Below, one piece after another: positions 27,518 to 37,108 of a stretch of 64,000 nt of DNA. The position numbers and the translations under genes are program-made. Below the pieces are notes generated by a model, which was not told the DNA's origin, ran no database searches, and saw only the letters and a program-made list of their open reading frames with translations. The stretch spans positions 1 to 64,000 of the forward strand of contig LXTR01000089.1 of assembly GCA_001683825.1 (NCBI GenBank). The letters run 5' to 3'. This DNA is from Flavobacteriaceae bacterium CP2B (GTDB lineage: Bacteria > Bacteroidota > Bacteroidia > Flavobacteriales > Flavobacteriaceae). Positions within the stretch are counted from its first letter, which is position 1. Every line of letters starts with the position of its first letter.

Positions 27518-28141
27518 ATGCGATTATCAGAAGAACAAGTGAGTGCACTCAACGCGCAATTCAAGGGGATACCACCGGAAGAAATTATATCCTGGGCCGT
27601 GTCCCACGGCAGGAGGGCGGTGGTTACAACGAATTTCAGGCCTTACGAAGTAGCTATTCTGCAGGCAGTAACCGAGGTACAACCAGATATCCCCGTGATC
27701 TGGTGCGATACAGGGTACAATACCCCCAATACCTACAGGCATGCCGAGGAACTGATCCAGGGCCTCCAATTAAACCTGAGGCTGTATGTCCCTAAGCAAA
27801 CCACGGCGCACCGGGATGCGGTCATGGGAATCCCGGATATTGAAGACCCACGGCACGCCGAATTCACAGAACAGGTAAAACTCGAGCCCTTCAGAAGGGC
27901 GATGGCAGAACACCAGCCAGACGTCTGGTTCACCAATTTGAGAAAAGGGCAAACCGCCCTCAGGGACAAACTGGATATCCTGAGCCTGGATGCAAAGGGT
28001 ATCTTAAAGGTAAGCCCATTCTACCACTGGAGTGATGCACAACTGGATGTGTACCTCAAGGAACGCGGCCTCCCCAATGAACACAAGTATTTTGATCCTA
28101 CCAAAGTCCTGGAGAACAGGGAATGCGGACTGCATACCTAG
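27518..28141 (+). CDS. cysH: Phosphoadenylyl-sulfate reductase (short form)
   Basis: Reduces (P)APS to sulfite, 207 residues. The C-terminal ENRECGLHT contains the catalytic cysteine motif ECGLH. The conserved CDTGYNTPNTYRHAEEL and VWFTNLRKGQTALRD are visible. The nucleotide-binding SxSFG loop of E. coli CysH reads TTNFRPYEVAIL here, and the region before ECGLH is shortened. Both are traits of a known short CysH subclass next to sulfite reductase genes. The CC and CxxC iron-sulfur cysteines of APS reductases are missing, pointing to PAPS use. First gene of the cysH-sir-cobA-cysG-fnr unit. Confidence 0.9.
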   Translation: MRLSEEQVSALNAQFKGIPPEEIISWAVSHGRRAVVTTNFRPYEVAILQAVTEVQPDIPVIWCDTGYNTPNTYRHAEELIQGLQLNLRLYVPKQTTAHRDAVMGIPDIEDPRHAEFTEQVKLEPFRRAMAEHQPDVWFTNLRKGQTALRDKLDILSLDAKGILKVSPFYHWSDAQLDVYLKERGLPNEHKYFDPTKVLENRECGLHT

Positions 28142-28203
28142 TGGCAGATTGAAGAGAAATAATTTATGAAAACCTGTTTAGTCAACAGGTAAAACCTTAT
28201 ACT

Positions 28204-30294
28204 ATGCAAAGCTTTAGGACAGAATTGGAAAACCCCGTCGTTGCCAGGGATATCATTGAACTCGAAAGAAAGATAAAGGAGTTCAGGGACGGAAAGCTCG
28301 ATGAGGAGAAGTTCAGAAGCCTCCGGCTGGCCCGTGGGGTCTACGGGCAGCGGCAGGAAGGTGTTCAGATGGTGAGGATAAAACTTCCCTACGGCAAGGT
28401 ATCCGCCAGGCAATTGCGCAGGATATCGGAGGTGGCCGATACCTATTCTACCGGGCGTTTGCATATTACCACACGCCAGGACATACAGATCCACTATGTG
28501 GACCTGGCGCGTACCCCGGAACTTTGGGCGGAACTTGAAAAGGATGAGGTGACCATCCGGGAAGCCTGTGGCAATACGGTCAGGAATGTGACCGCGAGTG
28601 AAACCGCAGGGATCGACGTGGCCGAACCCTTCGACGTATCACCCTACGCACACGCCATTTTCCAATATTTCCTGAGAAACCCCATAGGCCAGGAAATGGG
28701 CCGTAAGTTCAAGGTATCCTTCTCTGCCAGTGATGCAGATACCGGCCTTTCGTATATGCACGACCTTGGGTTTATCGCCAGGACCCGGGAAGGGGTAAGG
28801 GGCTTCAAGGTAATGGTCGGGGGCGGCCTGGGGTCACAGCCCCGGCATGCCGACGAACTCTACGAATTCCTGCCGGCAGAGGGCATCATTCCGCTCATGG
28901 ATGCGGTAATCCGCGTGTTTGACCGGTACGGAGAGCGAAAGAGCAGGGCAAAGGCACGGATGAAATTTCTGTTGAAAGATATCGGACTGGAGGGCTTCAG
29001 GAAATTATTGGAGGAAGAACAACTGGCGGTCCCCCATAAGACCTATCCCATTGATGCGGGGGGCTACCCCGGGGCCGTGGTCTCGGAAAAACAGCCCCCG
29101 GCGGTCGAGGTAGCCGATGAGGCGGCCTATCAGCAATGGAAGTCCACCAACCTGGTCCCTCAGAAGCAGGAGGGCTACGTGGCCATTGGGATCAAAGTGC
29201 TGCTGGGAGATTTTTATACCGATAAGGCCAGGCAACTGGCCGATCTGGTGGAACAATATGCGGCGGGGGAGGTGCGCCTTTCCCTAAGGCAAAACATCCT
29301 GATCCCTTATGTAAAGGAATCGCACCTGCCCTATTTCTACAAGGTCTTGAAGGAATTGGGCATGGCCGAAGCCGGATATAACAAAGCATTGGATATTACT
29401 GCCTGCCCGGGCACGGATACCTGCAACCTGGGCATTGCCAGTAGTACGGGTATAGCCGTGGAATTGGAACGTGTCCTCAAGACGGAGTATCCGCACTATG
29501 TCAATAATGCCGATGTGGTCATAAAGATCAGCGGGTGTATGAATGCCTGCGGGCAGCATAACATGGCCCATATTGGGTTCCAGGGCATGTCTGTCCGCAC
29601 CCGGGACAAGCGTGTGGCCCCGGCCCTGCAGGTATTGCTCGGAGGTGGAAACAAAGGCAACGGGAACGGCCTTTTTGCCGATAAGGTGGTTAAGATCCCC
29701 AGCAAGCGCGGCCCGGAGGCATTGCGACTGATCCTGGACGATTACCAGGCCCATGGGAAAGGGGTTTCTTATGAGGATTATTACGCTGAAAAAGGGCAAC
29801 TGTATTTCTATGAATTCCTAAAACCCCTTACTGATACCGACAACCTGACGGCAGCGGATTTTATTGACTGGGGTAATTCTGAGCGTTACGAAAAGGCGAT
29901 TGGAATCGGTGAATGTGCCGGGGTGGTGATCGACCTGGTGGCTACCCTCCTGTTTGAAAGCGAGGAAAAGATCCAGAATGCCCAAACAACACTTGAAGAA
30001 GGGAAATGGGCGGCCAGCATATACCATTCGTATGCATCCATGGTTAATTCGGCCAAGGCCCTGTTGACCTCGGAAGACGTCAAGACCAATACCCATGCGG
30101 GGATCATCAGGGATTTCCAGGAACATTTTGTGGCCAGCGGGAAGCTGGAACTCGGCACTTCTTTTGAATCATTGGTACTGCAATTAAAACAGAACGCACC
30201 GACCGGGGCCTTTGCGACCGCCTACCTCAATGATGCCAGAAACTTCCTTGAAATAGCCGAAACGTACAGGAAACGCGAACTCGTAGAAGCATAA
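28204..30294 (+). CDS. Sulfite (nitrite/sulfite) reductase hemoprotein with C-terminal HEPN-like extension
   Basis: Six-electron reduction of sulfite to sulfide on a siroheme-[4Fe-4S] centre. Cluster/siroheme ligands are C401 and C407 (TACPGTDTCNLG) and C445 and C449 (SGCMNACGQH). Parachute and repeat motifs RLHITTRQDIQIHYV and RLSLRQNILIPYV are present. At 696 residues it exceeds ferredoxin-type enzymes by about 140; the extra helical part (from about 560, GNSERYEKAIGIGECAG to the end) resembles HEPN-like domains fused to such reductases in Flavobacteria. The gene order with cysH and siroheme genes favours sulfite over nitrite. A 7-bp hairpin (28172-28190) lies between it and cysH. Confidence 0.9.
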   Translation: MQSFRTELENPVVARDIIELERKIKEFRDGKLDEEKFRSLRLARGVYGQRQEGVQMVRIKLPYGKVSARQLRRISEVADTYSTGRLHITTRQDIQIHYVDLARTPELWAELEKDEVTIREACGNTVRNVTASETAGIDVAEPFDVSPYAHAIFQYFLRNPIGQEMGRKFKVSFSASDADTGLSYMHDLGFIARTREGVRGFKVMVGGGLGSQPRHADELYEFLPAEGIIPLMDAVIRVFDRYGERKSRAKARMKFLLKDIGLEGFRKLLEEEQLAVPHKTYPIDAGGYPGAVVSEKQPPAVEVADEAAYQQWKSTNLVPQKQEGYVAIGIKVLLGDFYTDKARQLADLVEQYAAGEVRLSLRQNILIPYVKESHLPYFYKVLKELGMAEAGYNKALDITACPGTDTCNLGIASSTGIAVELERVLKTEYPHYVNNADVVIKISGCMNACGQHNMAHIGFQGMSVRTRDKRVAPALQVLLGGGNKGNGNGLFADKVVKIPSKRGPEALRLILDDYQAHGKGVSYEDYYAEKGQLYFYEFLKPLTDTDNLTAADFIDWGNSERYEKAIGIGECAGVVIDLVATLLFESEEKIQNAQTTLEEGKWAASIYHSYASMVNSAKALLTSEDVKTNTHAGIIRDFQEHFVASGKLELGTSFESLVLQLKQNAPTGAFATAYLNDARNFLEIAETYRKRELVEA

Positions 30295-30298
30295 TACC

Positions 30299-31114
30299 AT
30301 GAAGGAGCAGCACCCTATCCGTCAACTGGCCAACCAGGGCAACAGGTTGGAAGCGATCCGGCCGAGACTTACCGTAGTAGGTGCCGGCCCGGGCGATTTG
30401 GAATTGATCACTCTCAAGGCTATAAGGGCCCTGGAAGAAGCGGATGTGGTCCTGTATGACGCCCTGGTTGCCCCTGAAATCCTTGGCTACGCACCGGATG
30501 CAGAACACATTTTTGTAGGGAAAAGGAAGGGTTGTTATGCGTTTCAACAGGATCAGATCAATGAACTTATTGTCAGCCGTGCAAAGTCTCATGGGCATGT
30601 TGTCCGTTTAAAGGGCGGAGACCCCTTTGTTTTTGGACGTGGGGCTGAGGAAATGGAATATGCCGCAAAACATGGGCTGCAAGTGGCCATGGTCCCCGGT
30701 ATCTCATCGGCGGTCTCCGTACCGGCGGCCCAGCAAATCCCGGTCACCAAAAGGGGCGCCGCAGAAAGCTTTTGGGTCATAACCGGCACTACCCGAAACC
30801 ATCAATTATCCACAGACATCCATCTGGCGGCGAAATCAAACGCGACCGTGGTGGTCCTCATGGGCATGTCTAAACTCCCAGAAATAGCCCGCCTGTTCAA
30901 AAATGCGGGTAAAGGCGCGCTTCCCGTGGCCGTCATTCAGAACGGTACACGGCCCGATGAAAAGGTCGGGGTGGGGACCATTGCCACCATCGTGTCTATC
31001 GCGGAAGCAAAAGGGTTGGCGAATCCGGCCATCATCATCATAGGCGAGGTCGTGGCCCACAGGGAACAACTCCTGCAGGTCCAAAGGCAAGTATCAACAG
31101 AAACCTTTTCATGA
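30299..31114 (+). CDS. cobA: Uroporphyrinogen-III C-methyltransferase
   Basis: SAM-dependent methylation of uroporphyrinogen III to precorrin-2, first step toward siroheme for the adjacent sulfite reductase. In its 271 residues the SUMT motifs are TVVGAGPGDLELITLKAIRA, VLYDALV, GKRKGCYAFQQDQIN, RLKGGDPFVFGRGAEE and VPGISSAVSVPA. A stand-alone enzyme, not the CysG fusion of enterics. The start lies five bases after the sir stop, and its stop overlaps the next start (ATGA). Confidence 0.95.
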   Translation: MKEQHPIRQLANQGNRLEAIRPRLTVVGAGPGDLELITLKAIRALEEADVVLYDALVAPEILGYAPDAEHIFVGKRKGCYAFQQDQINELIVSRAKSHGHVVRLKGGDPFVFGRGAEEMEYAAKHGLQVAMVPGISSAVSVPAAQQIPVTKRGAAESFWVITGTTRNHQLSTDIHLAAKSNATVVVLMGMSKLPEIARLFKNAGKGALPVAVIQNGTRPDEKVGVGTIATIVSIAEAKGLANPAIIIIGEVVAHREQLLQVQRQVSTETFS

Positions 31115-31713
31115 AAGAACGCAATAACCTTTACCCGATATTTTTAAAAGTAAGACAGCTACACATCCTGATCGTGGGTGGCGGATTGGTGGCTGAAGAA
31201 AAACTACGGTTTTTAACCAAATCCAGTCCTGATGCGCAGGTTAGCATGGTAGCCCCCATGTTCCGCAAAGGAACCCGGGAACTGGCAGACCAGTTTGGGG
31301 TAGAACGCATAGAAGACCACTACCACCCGGGCTATCTAAAAGGAAAACATATGGTGATCGCCACGACCGACAACCCGGACGTGAATATCCAGATATATAA
31401 AGACTGCAGGGAACGGGACAAGTTGGTGAATGTGGCCGACAATCCCCCGTATTGTGATTTTTATATGGGGGGAATCGTGACCAAAGGGAATGTGAAGGTG
31501 GCCATTTCCACCAATGGCAAATCGCCTACCACGGCCAAAAGGTTACGGCAGTTTTTTGAAGGGGTCCTGCCAGAAGACATCGACCAGATGGTGAAGAACC
31601 TCAATGCCTACCGGGATACCCTGAAAGGCGATTTTGAATACAAAGTGCACAAAATGAACCAGGTAACCGAGGCCCTGGTCGAAAAAAAAGTAAACACGGC
31701 ACAAGGGTCCTGA
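31111..31713 (+). CDS. Precorrin-2 dehydrogenase / sirohydrochlorin ferrochelatase (CysG N-terminal type)
   Basis: Finishes siroheme: NAD+-dependent oxidation of precorrin-2, and iron insertion in bifunctional members. The 200-residue protein has the Rossmann loop LHILIVGGGLVAEEKLRFL, then VIATTDNPDVNIQIYKDCRE, NVADNPPYCDFYMGGIV-TKGNVKVAISTNGKSPTTA and LRQFFEGVLPED. It equals the N-terminal half of CysG or Met8-type proteins. It overlaps cobA by four bases (ATGA), so it is translationally coupled. Confidence 0.93.
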   Translation: MKERNNLYPIFLKVRQLHILIVGGGLVAEEKLRFLTKSSPDAQVSMVAPMFRKGTRELADQFGVERIEDHYHPGYLKGKHMVIATTDNPDVNIQIYKDCRERDKLVNVADNPPYCDFYMGGIVTKGNVKVAISTNGKSPTTAKRLRQFFEGVLPEDIDQMVKNLNAYRDTLKGDFEYKVHKMNQVTEALVEKKVNTAQGS

Positions 31714-31769
31714 CCATAGGTCTCCGGGGATACGCCTGGGCCTGTGAACCCTTTGCACCACGAACAAAT

Positions 31770-32846
31770 ATGAAAGAAAACATGATCAAGACAGATATCA
31801 TTATCATCGGCGCCGGTCCCACCGGTCTTTTTACGGTTTTTGAAGCAGGCCTGCTGAAGATGAAAACGCACCTGATAGACGCACTACCGCAGCCCGGGGG
31901 ACAATGCTCGGAGATCTATCCCAAAAAGCCTATTTACGATATCCCGGCCTATCCGGAGATCCTTGCCGGCGACCTGGTACAGCGCCTTATGGAGCAAATT
32001 AAGCCGTTTGAACCCGGCTTCACCCTGGGGGAAAGGGCAGAAACGCTTGAGAAACTGGAGGATGGCTCTTTTATAGTCACGACCAACAAGGGGACAGAAC
32101 ACCATGCTCCGGTGGTGGTCATCGCCGGTGGCCTGGGCTCCTTTGAACCCAGGAAGCCCCCCATTGCCAATATCCAGGATTTTGAAGACAGGGGCGTCGC
32201 TTATATGGTGAAAGACCCTGAAGTATACCGCAATAAAAAAGTGGTGATCGCCGGGGGAGGGGACTCGGCCCTCGACTGGTCTATTTTCCTGGCCGATGTG
32301 GCCTCTGAGGTATCGCTGGTACACCGCAGGAACGAGTTCCGAGGGGCCCTGGATTCCGTGGAGAAGGCTTCTGAACTGGCCAGGCTGGGTAAAATCAAAC
32401 TCATTACTGAAGCCGAGGTCACCAAATTGTACGGGGATGAGCGCCTGGAGGCCGTGGTGGTAAAGCACAACGATGCCGGTAAGGGAGAATCCTACGTGGA
32501 AACAGATTTCTTCATCCCCCTCTTTGGGCTTTCACCCAAACTGGGGCCTATAGGGGACTGGGGCCTCGAAATTGAAAAGAACGCCATCAAGGTGAACAAC
32601 GCGTATGATTATCAGACCAACATCCCGGGCGTTTATGCCATAGGCGATGTAAACACCTATCCTGGGAAACTTAAACTCATCCTCTCCGGCTTCCACGAAG
32701 CGGCAGTGATGTGCCAAAGTGCTTACCAACTGGTAAACCCGGGAAAACGGTATGTCATGAAATATACCACGGTGGGTGGGGTGACCGGCTTTGACGGAAC
32801 CAGGAAGGAGGCCAAAAAAGAAGTTGTGCAGAGTATCATAGCTTAG
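31770..32846 (+). CDS. Ferredoxin-NADP+ reductase, thioredoxin-reductase-like type
   Basis: A 358-residue FAD/NADPH protein. TDIIIIGAGPTGLFTVFEAG is the FAD-binding loop, KKVVIAGGGDSALDWSIFL the NADPH loop, and GVYAIGDVNTYPGKLKLILS the C-terminal FAD motif. The redox CxxC of thioredoxin reductases is absent and the C-terminus is extended, as in YumC-type ferredoxin-NADP reductases. Placement at the end of the sulfite reductase unit suggests it feeds electrons through a ferredoxin to that enzyme. The start at 31770 or the ATG at 31782 are both possible. A strong terminator follows. Confidence 0.9.
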   Translation: MKENMIKTDIIIIGAGPTGLFTVFEAGLLKMKTHLIDALPQPGGQCSEIYPKKPIYDIPAYPEILAGDLVQRLMEQIKPFEPGFTLGERAETLEKLEDGSFIVTTNKGTEHHAPVVVIAGGLGSFEPRKPPIANIQDFEDRGVAYMVKDPEVYRNKKVVIAGGGDSALDWSIFLADVASEVSLVHRRNEFRGALDSVEKASELARLGKIKLITEAEVTKLYGDERLEAVVVKHNDAGKGESYVETDFFIPLFGLSPKLGPIGDWGLEIEKNAIKVNNAYDYQTNIPGVYAIGDVNTYPGKLKLILSGFHEAAVMCQSAYQLVNPGKRYVMKYTTVGGVTGFDGTRKEAKKEVVQSIIA

Positions 32847-32870
32847 TGTTTTTTAGTTTGCAATTAGCAG

Positions 32871-32910
32871 AAAGCCCTTTAGCCCCCTGGGGAAGGAGGG
32901 CTTTTCTTTT
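32871..32910 (+). terminator. Terminator of the cysH-sir-fnr unit
   Basis: AAAGCCCT (32871-32878) pairs with AGGGCTTT (32897-32904), with an inner CCCC/GGGG pairing, followed by TTTTCTTTT. Confidence 0.85.
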
Positions 32911-32943
32911 ACTCCGGGCCGTCCAAAAAAAGGCGGGAATCAC

Positions 32944-32974
32944 TTGCTTTTCATTTGTCGGTACCCTTTCTTTG
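32944..32974 (+). promoter_or_regulatory. Promoter of the metH-metF unit (-33 and -7)
   Basis: TTG at 32944-32946 and TTTCTTTG at 32967-32974 (one mismatch to TAnnTTTG), spaced 20 bp. The expected transcript start lies about 20 bases before the SAM-I aptamer. Confidence 0.5.
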
Positions 32975-33000
32975 CACCAGTTCATTTCCACATTGAAAAT

Positions 33001-33143
33001 GTTATCAAGAAAGGTGGAGGGAATAGACCCTTTGAAACCTTAGCAACCCTTTATCAATAAAGAAGGTGCTACATTCTATCTTAACCAAGCCCTGAGAGGG
33101 GCCTTTTGCCCCCGAAACACGGGCCCGGTTAGGAATAGATAAC
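33001..33143 (+). ncRNA. SAM-I (S-box) riboswitch of metH
   Basis: P1 GTTATC (33001-33006) pairs with GATAAC (33138-33143). Core blocks AAGGTGGAGGGA, GAAACCTTAGCAACC and GAAGGTGCTACATTC are identical to the metY copy. The last variable helix is longer here (TTAACC and GGTTAG arms with a C-rich loop). Downstream, TAGGACG/CGTCCTA forms a perfect 7-bp hairpin and an ACGTA/TACGT pair precedes TTTTTTT near 33186, a possible but weak terminator platform. Confidence 0.95.
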
Positions 33144-33224
33144 ACACGTAGGACGTACCGTCCTAACCTTCCCTTACTTGATACGTTTTTTTGAATGAAT
33201 GACGCTAATGCAAAAGGTATACGT

Positions 33225-34247
33225 ATGAGTCGATTGACAGAACTTTTAAAGGAAAGGATCCTGTTGTTGGATGGAGCCATGGGCACCATGCTGCAACGTT
33301 ATAAATTCAGCGAAGAGGACTTCCGGGGCGAACGCTTTCGCGATTGGCCGCAGCCACTGCAGGGCAACAACGACCTGCTGTCCTTGACACAACCCCGGGC
33401 CATTGCGGAAATCCACCGGAAATACCTGGAGGCCGGGGCTGATATCCTTGAAACCAACACTTTTTCATCGACCCGCATAGGAATGGCCGATTACGGGATG
33501 GAGGAACTGGTGTATGAACTAAACTACGAGTCGGCCAGGATTGCCTCCGGGATTGCCCGTGAGTTCACCGCCCGCGAACCCGACAAACCCAGGTTTGTAG
33601 CCGGGAGTATTGGCCCTACCAACAGGACGGCCAGCATGTCGCCCGATGTGAATGACCCGGGCTTCCGTGCCATTTCCTTTGAAGAGCTGCGACTGGCGTA
33701 CAGGGAACAGGTAGAAGGGCTGTTGGATGGTGGGGTGGATATGCTGTTGGTGGAGACCGTTTTTGACACCTTGAATGCCAAGGCGGCCCTTTTTGCCATA
33801 GAGGAACTCAAGGAGGAACGGCAACTGGACATCCCCGTAATGGTCAGCGGGACGATTACCGATGCCTCGGGCCGTACACTCTCCGGACAGACGGCCGAGG
33901 CCTTCCTGATTTCGGTTTCACACATCCCCATGCTCTCCGTGGGCTTTAATTGTGCCCTGGGCGCCAAACAGCTGACACCACACCTCGAAGTATTGTCGTC
34001 TAAAACAGCAACCGCCATTTCGGCCCACCCCAATGCGGGCTTGCCCAATGCGTTTGGGAAATACGACCAGTCTCCCGAGGAAATGGCCTCCGAAATGAAG
34101 GAATACCTGGAGAAGGGCCTGGTGAATATCGTCGGGGGTTGTTGCGGGACGACCCCGGAACATATAAAGGCGATGGCCAGCCTGATAAAGGAATACCAAC
34201 CCAGAAAAATTGGACAACCTGAGCCTACGGGGATCCATCACGCATGA
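33225..34247 (+). CDS. metH: Methionine synthase, homocysteine-binding subunit (split MetH, N-terminal part)
   Basis: Binds zinc and activates homocysteine for methyl transfer. Its 340 residues correspond to the first module of Met[53 protein letters not shown], the first zinc cysteine in [10 protein letters not shown] and the pair in [11 protein letters not shown]. The frame also has an ATG ten codons upstream; 33225 ([12 protein letters not shown]) fits the family better. It overlaps the second metH gene by four bases (ATGA), so the split enzyme is made from coupled cistrons. Controlled by the SAM-I leader. Confidence 0.95.
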   Translation: MSRLTELLKERILLLDGAMGTMLQRYKFSEEDFRGERFRDWPQPLQGNNDLLSLTQPRAIAEIHRKYLEAGADILETNTFSSTRIGMADYGMEELVYELNYESARIASGIAREFTAREPDKPRFVAGSIGPTNRTASMSPDVNDPGFRAISFEELRLAYREQVEGLLDGGVDMLLVETVFDTLNAKAALFAIEELKEERQLDIPVMVSGTITDASGRTLSGQTAEAFLISVSHIPMLSVGFNCALGAKQLTPHLEVLSSKTATAISAHPNAGLPNAFGKYDQSPEEMASEMKEYLEKGLVNIVGGCCGTTPEHIKAMASLIKEYQPRKIGQPEPTGIHHA

Positions 34248-37015
34248 AAGAAAAACTGACCCCCATACCGTCTGAACCTGAAGTGCAACGGGATGCCCAT
34301 TATCTGAAGTTGTCGGGGTTAGAACCCCTGGTGATTACCCCTGAAAGCAATTTTGTGAACGTGGGGGAACGCACCAATGTCGCTGGTTCCCGCCAGTTCC
34401 TGAGGCTGATCAAAGAAGGCAACTACGAGGCAGCCCTCGAGATTGCCAGGCACCAGGTGGAAGGTGGGGCCCAGATCATCGATATTAACATGGATGACGG
34501 GCTCATTGACGGGAAGGAAGCGATGGTGAAATTCCTGAATCTGGTGGTTGCAGAGCCCGATATTGCCCGGGTGCCGATTATGATCGACAGTTCCAAATGG
34601 GAGATCATTGAAGCCGGCCTGGAGGTCGTACAGGGGAAATGCGTGGTGAATTCGATCAGCCTTAAAGAAGGGGAGGAGGAGTTCCTCCGGCAGGCAAAGC
34701 TGATCCGTCGGTTCGGGGCCGCGGTTATCATAATGGCTTTTGATGAAGTGGGGCAGGCCGATAATTATGAAAGGAGGATAGAAATTGCAAAACGCTCCTA
34801 TGACCTGCTGGTGAACCAGGTGAAGTTCCCTCCGGAAGATATTATTTTTGACCTGAACATCTTTCCGGTAGCCACCGGGATGGATGAACATAAGCGCAAT
34901 GCCCTTGATTTTATCGAGGCTACTGCCTGGGTGCGCAAAAACCTGCCCTACTGCAGCGTGAGCGGGGGTGTGAGCAACGTGTCCTTTAGTTTTCGGGGGA
35001 ACAACCCCGTGCGTGAGGCCATGCATTCGGTTTTCCTTTACCACGCCATTCGCGCGGGGATGAACATGGGGATCGTCAACCCCGCCCTGCTGGAAGTGTA
35101 TGACGATATCCCCGATGAGCTCCTTACCCACGTGGAAGATGTGATCCTCAACCGCAGGGAAGACGCGACCGAGCGCCTGCTGGCCTTTGCCGAAAACGTG
35201 GTGGGTAAGGCCAGGGAAAGCAAGGCCGACCTGTCATGGAGGGAAGATCCGCTACAGGATCGCATCACCAGGGCGCTGGTCAAGGGGATTGACCAGTATA
35301 TTGAAGCCGATGTGGAGGAGGCCCGGCAAAGCGTGAAGCGGCCGATAGAGGTTATAGAGGGCCACCTGATGACGGGGATGAACGTGGTGGGCGATTTGTT
35401 CGGGAGCGGAAAGATGTTCCTGCCACAGGTAGTGAAATCGGCCCGGGTGATGAAAAAGGCGGTGGCCTACCTGCTTCCCTATATAGAAGAAGAAAAGAAA
35501 TTGCAACCCGAATTGGAAGGCTCCCGCCAGCATGCCGGGAAAATCCTCCTGGCCACCGTAAAGGGAGACGTCCACGATATTGGAAAAAATATTGTAGGCG
35601 TGGTGCTGGCGTGCAACAATTACGATATTGTAGACCTGGGTGTCATGGTGCCCCCCGAGAAAATCATACAGCGAGCCAGGGAGGAAGATGTGGATATCAT
35701 CGGCCTGAGTGGCCTGATCACCCCTTCGCTGGACGAGATGGTCTTCCTGGCCAGGGAAATGGAACGCCAGGCCTTTAAAGTGCCATTGCTGATAGGAGGG
35801 GCTACCACCAGCAAAGCCCATACGGCAGTGAAGATAGACCCACAGTATAGTGCGGCCGTGGCACACGTGAATGACGCCTCCCGCGCAGTAACCGTGGTGG
35901 GAGACCTGCTGCAGAAGGAGAGTTCTGAACGCTACAAAAAGAACCTCAAAACGGACTATGAGGAATTCCGGGACAAGTTCCTGAAGCGCGGCAAACAAAA
36001 GGAGTACCGCAGCCTAAAGGAAGCCCGGGAAAACAAATACCACATTGCCTGGAAGGCGTCTGATATTTTTGTCCCGAGGTCACTGGGGGTGCAGGTGATA
36101 GAAGATTTTGACCTGCGCAAGCTGGAAGCCTTTATCGACTGGAATCCATTTTTCCGGAGCTGGGACCTGCACGGAAAGTTTCCCGGGATCCTGGAGGATG
36201 AGGTGGTAGGCGACCAGGCGAGGGAACTCTATGAAGACGCCCGCAAGATGCTGAAACAACTTCTGGCAGAAAAGCGTCTGAAGGCAAAGGCCATATTCGG
36301 ACTGTTCCCTGCGAATGCCGTCAATGATGATGATATTGAGGTAAGCGTACCCGGGGGCGCAGATACTGCCACTAAGGCGGGTGCCGGCGACAATCGTTTT
36401 GTATTCAGGACGCTGCGGCAGCAACTCAGGAAAAGGGAAGGGGTCCCCAATATGGCACTGGCCGATTTTGTCGCGCCAAAAGCTTCTGGTTTGCAGGATT
36501 ATGTGGGCTGCTTTTGTGTGAGCACCGGATTTGGTACCCAAGCGCTGGCCAGGGAATACGAACAAAAGCTGGATGACTACAATGCCATTATGGTAAAGGC
36601 CCTGGCCGACCGGCTCGCGGAAGCCTTAGCCGAATACCTTCACATGGAGGTTAGGAAAGTGCACTGGGGGTATGCCGCCGGGGAGCACTTGGATAACGAG
36701 GCCCTCATAGGGGAAGCCTACAGGGGGATCCGTCCGGCACCAGGCTATCCCGCCTGCCCGGACCACCTCGAAAAACGGACCATCTGGGAACTACTGGGGG
36801 TGAAGGAACGCATTGGGGTGGAACTGACCGATAGCCTGGCCATGTGGCCGGCCGCCAGTGTGAGCGGCTACTATTTTGCCCACCCGGAAGCCAGGTATTT
36901 TGGCCTGGGCAAAATCACCGAAGACCAGTTGGCAGATTACGCCGGCAGGAAGGGCATCGCCCTGGAAGAAGCCCGGAGATGGCTGGCACCCAACCTTGCG
37001 GAGACCGTTAAGTAG
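34244..37015 (+). CDS. metH: Methionine synthase, pterin/cobalamin/reactivation subunit (split MetH, C-terminal part)
   Basis: A 923-residue chain with the remaining three modules of cobalamin-dependent methionine synthase. The methyltetrahydrofolate domain is at residues about 25-290 ([20 protein letters not shown]). The cobalamin cap and binding domain is at about 310-560, with the His ligand in [17 protein letters not shown] and [14 protein letters not shown]. The SAM reactivation domain is at about 590-923 ([20 protein letters not shown]). Together with the upstream gene it reconstitutes a full MetH, with the break exactly at the Hcy/pterin domain border. Confidence 0.95.
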   Translation: MKEKLTPIPSEPEVQRDAHYLKLSGLEPLVITPESNFVNVGERTNVAGSRQFLRLIKEGNYEAALEIARHQVEGGAQIIDINMDDGLIDGKEAMVKFLNLVVAEPDIARVPIMIDSSKWEIIEAGLEVVQGKCVVNSISLKEGEEEFLRQAKLIRRFGAAVIIMAFDEVGQADNYERRIEIAKRSYDLLVNQVKFPPEDIIFDLNIFPVATGMDEHKRNALDFIEATAWVRKNLPYCSVSGGVSNVSFSFRGNNPVREAMHSVFLYHAIRAGMNMGIVNPALLEVYDDIPDELLTHVEDVILNRREDATERLLAFAENVVGKARESKADLSWREDPLQDRITRALVKGIDQYIEADVEEARQSVKRPIEVIEGHLMTGMNVVGDLFGSGKMFLPQVVKSARVMKKAVAYLLPYIEEEKKLQPELEGSRQHAGKILLATVKGDVHDIGKNIVGVVLACNNYDIVDLGVMVPPEKIIQRAREEDVDIIGLSGLITPSLDEMVFLAREMERQAFKVPLLIGGATTSKAHTAVKIDPQYSAAVAHVNDASRAVTVVGDLLQKESSERYKKNLKTDYEEFRDKFLKRGKQKEYRSLKEARENKYHIAWKASDIFVPRSLGVQVIEDFDLRKLEAFIDWNPFFRSWDLHGKFPGILEDEVVGDQARELYEDARKMLKQLLAEKRLKAKAIFGLFPANAVNDDDIEVSVPGGADTATKAGAGDNRFVFRTLRQQLRKREGVPNMALADFVAPKASGLQDYVGCFCVSTGFGTQALAREYEQKLDDYNAIMVKALADRLAEALAEYLHMEVRKVHWGYAAGEHLDNEALIGEAYRGIRPAPGYPACPDHLEKRTIWELLGVKERIGVELTDSLAMWPAASVSGYYFAHPEARYFGLGKITEDQLADYAGRKGIALEEARRWLAPNLAETVK

Positions 37016-37108
37016 CTGTGGTGAGGTACGTGGAGGCCCATTGGGATAGGAGTTTGGAAATTAAATCGTTTGGAAACGAACAGGCCTGTAAGGGTTTTTG
37101 AGAGTTAG

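Noticed and set aside
31770-32846. Thioredoxin reductase
   Set aside because: The redox CxxC is absent and the C-terminus is extended; it fits the FNR branch of the family.
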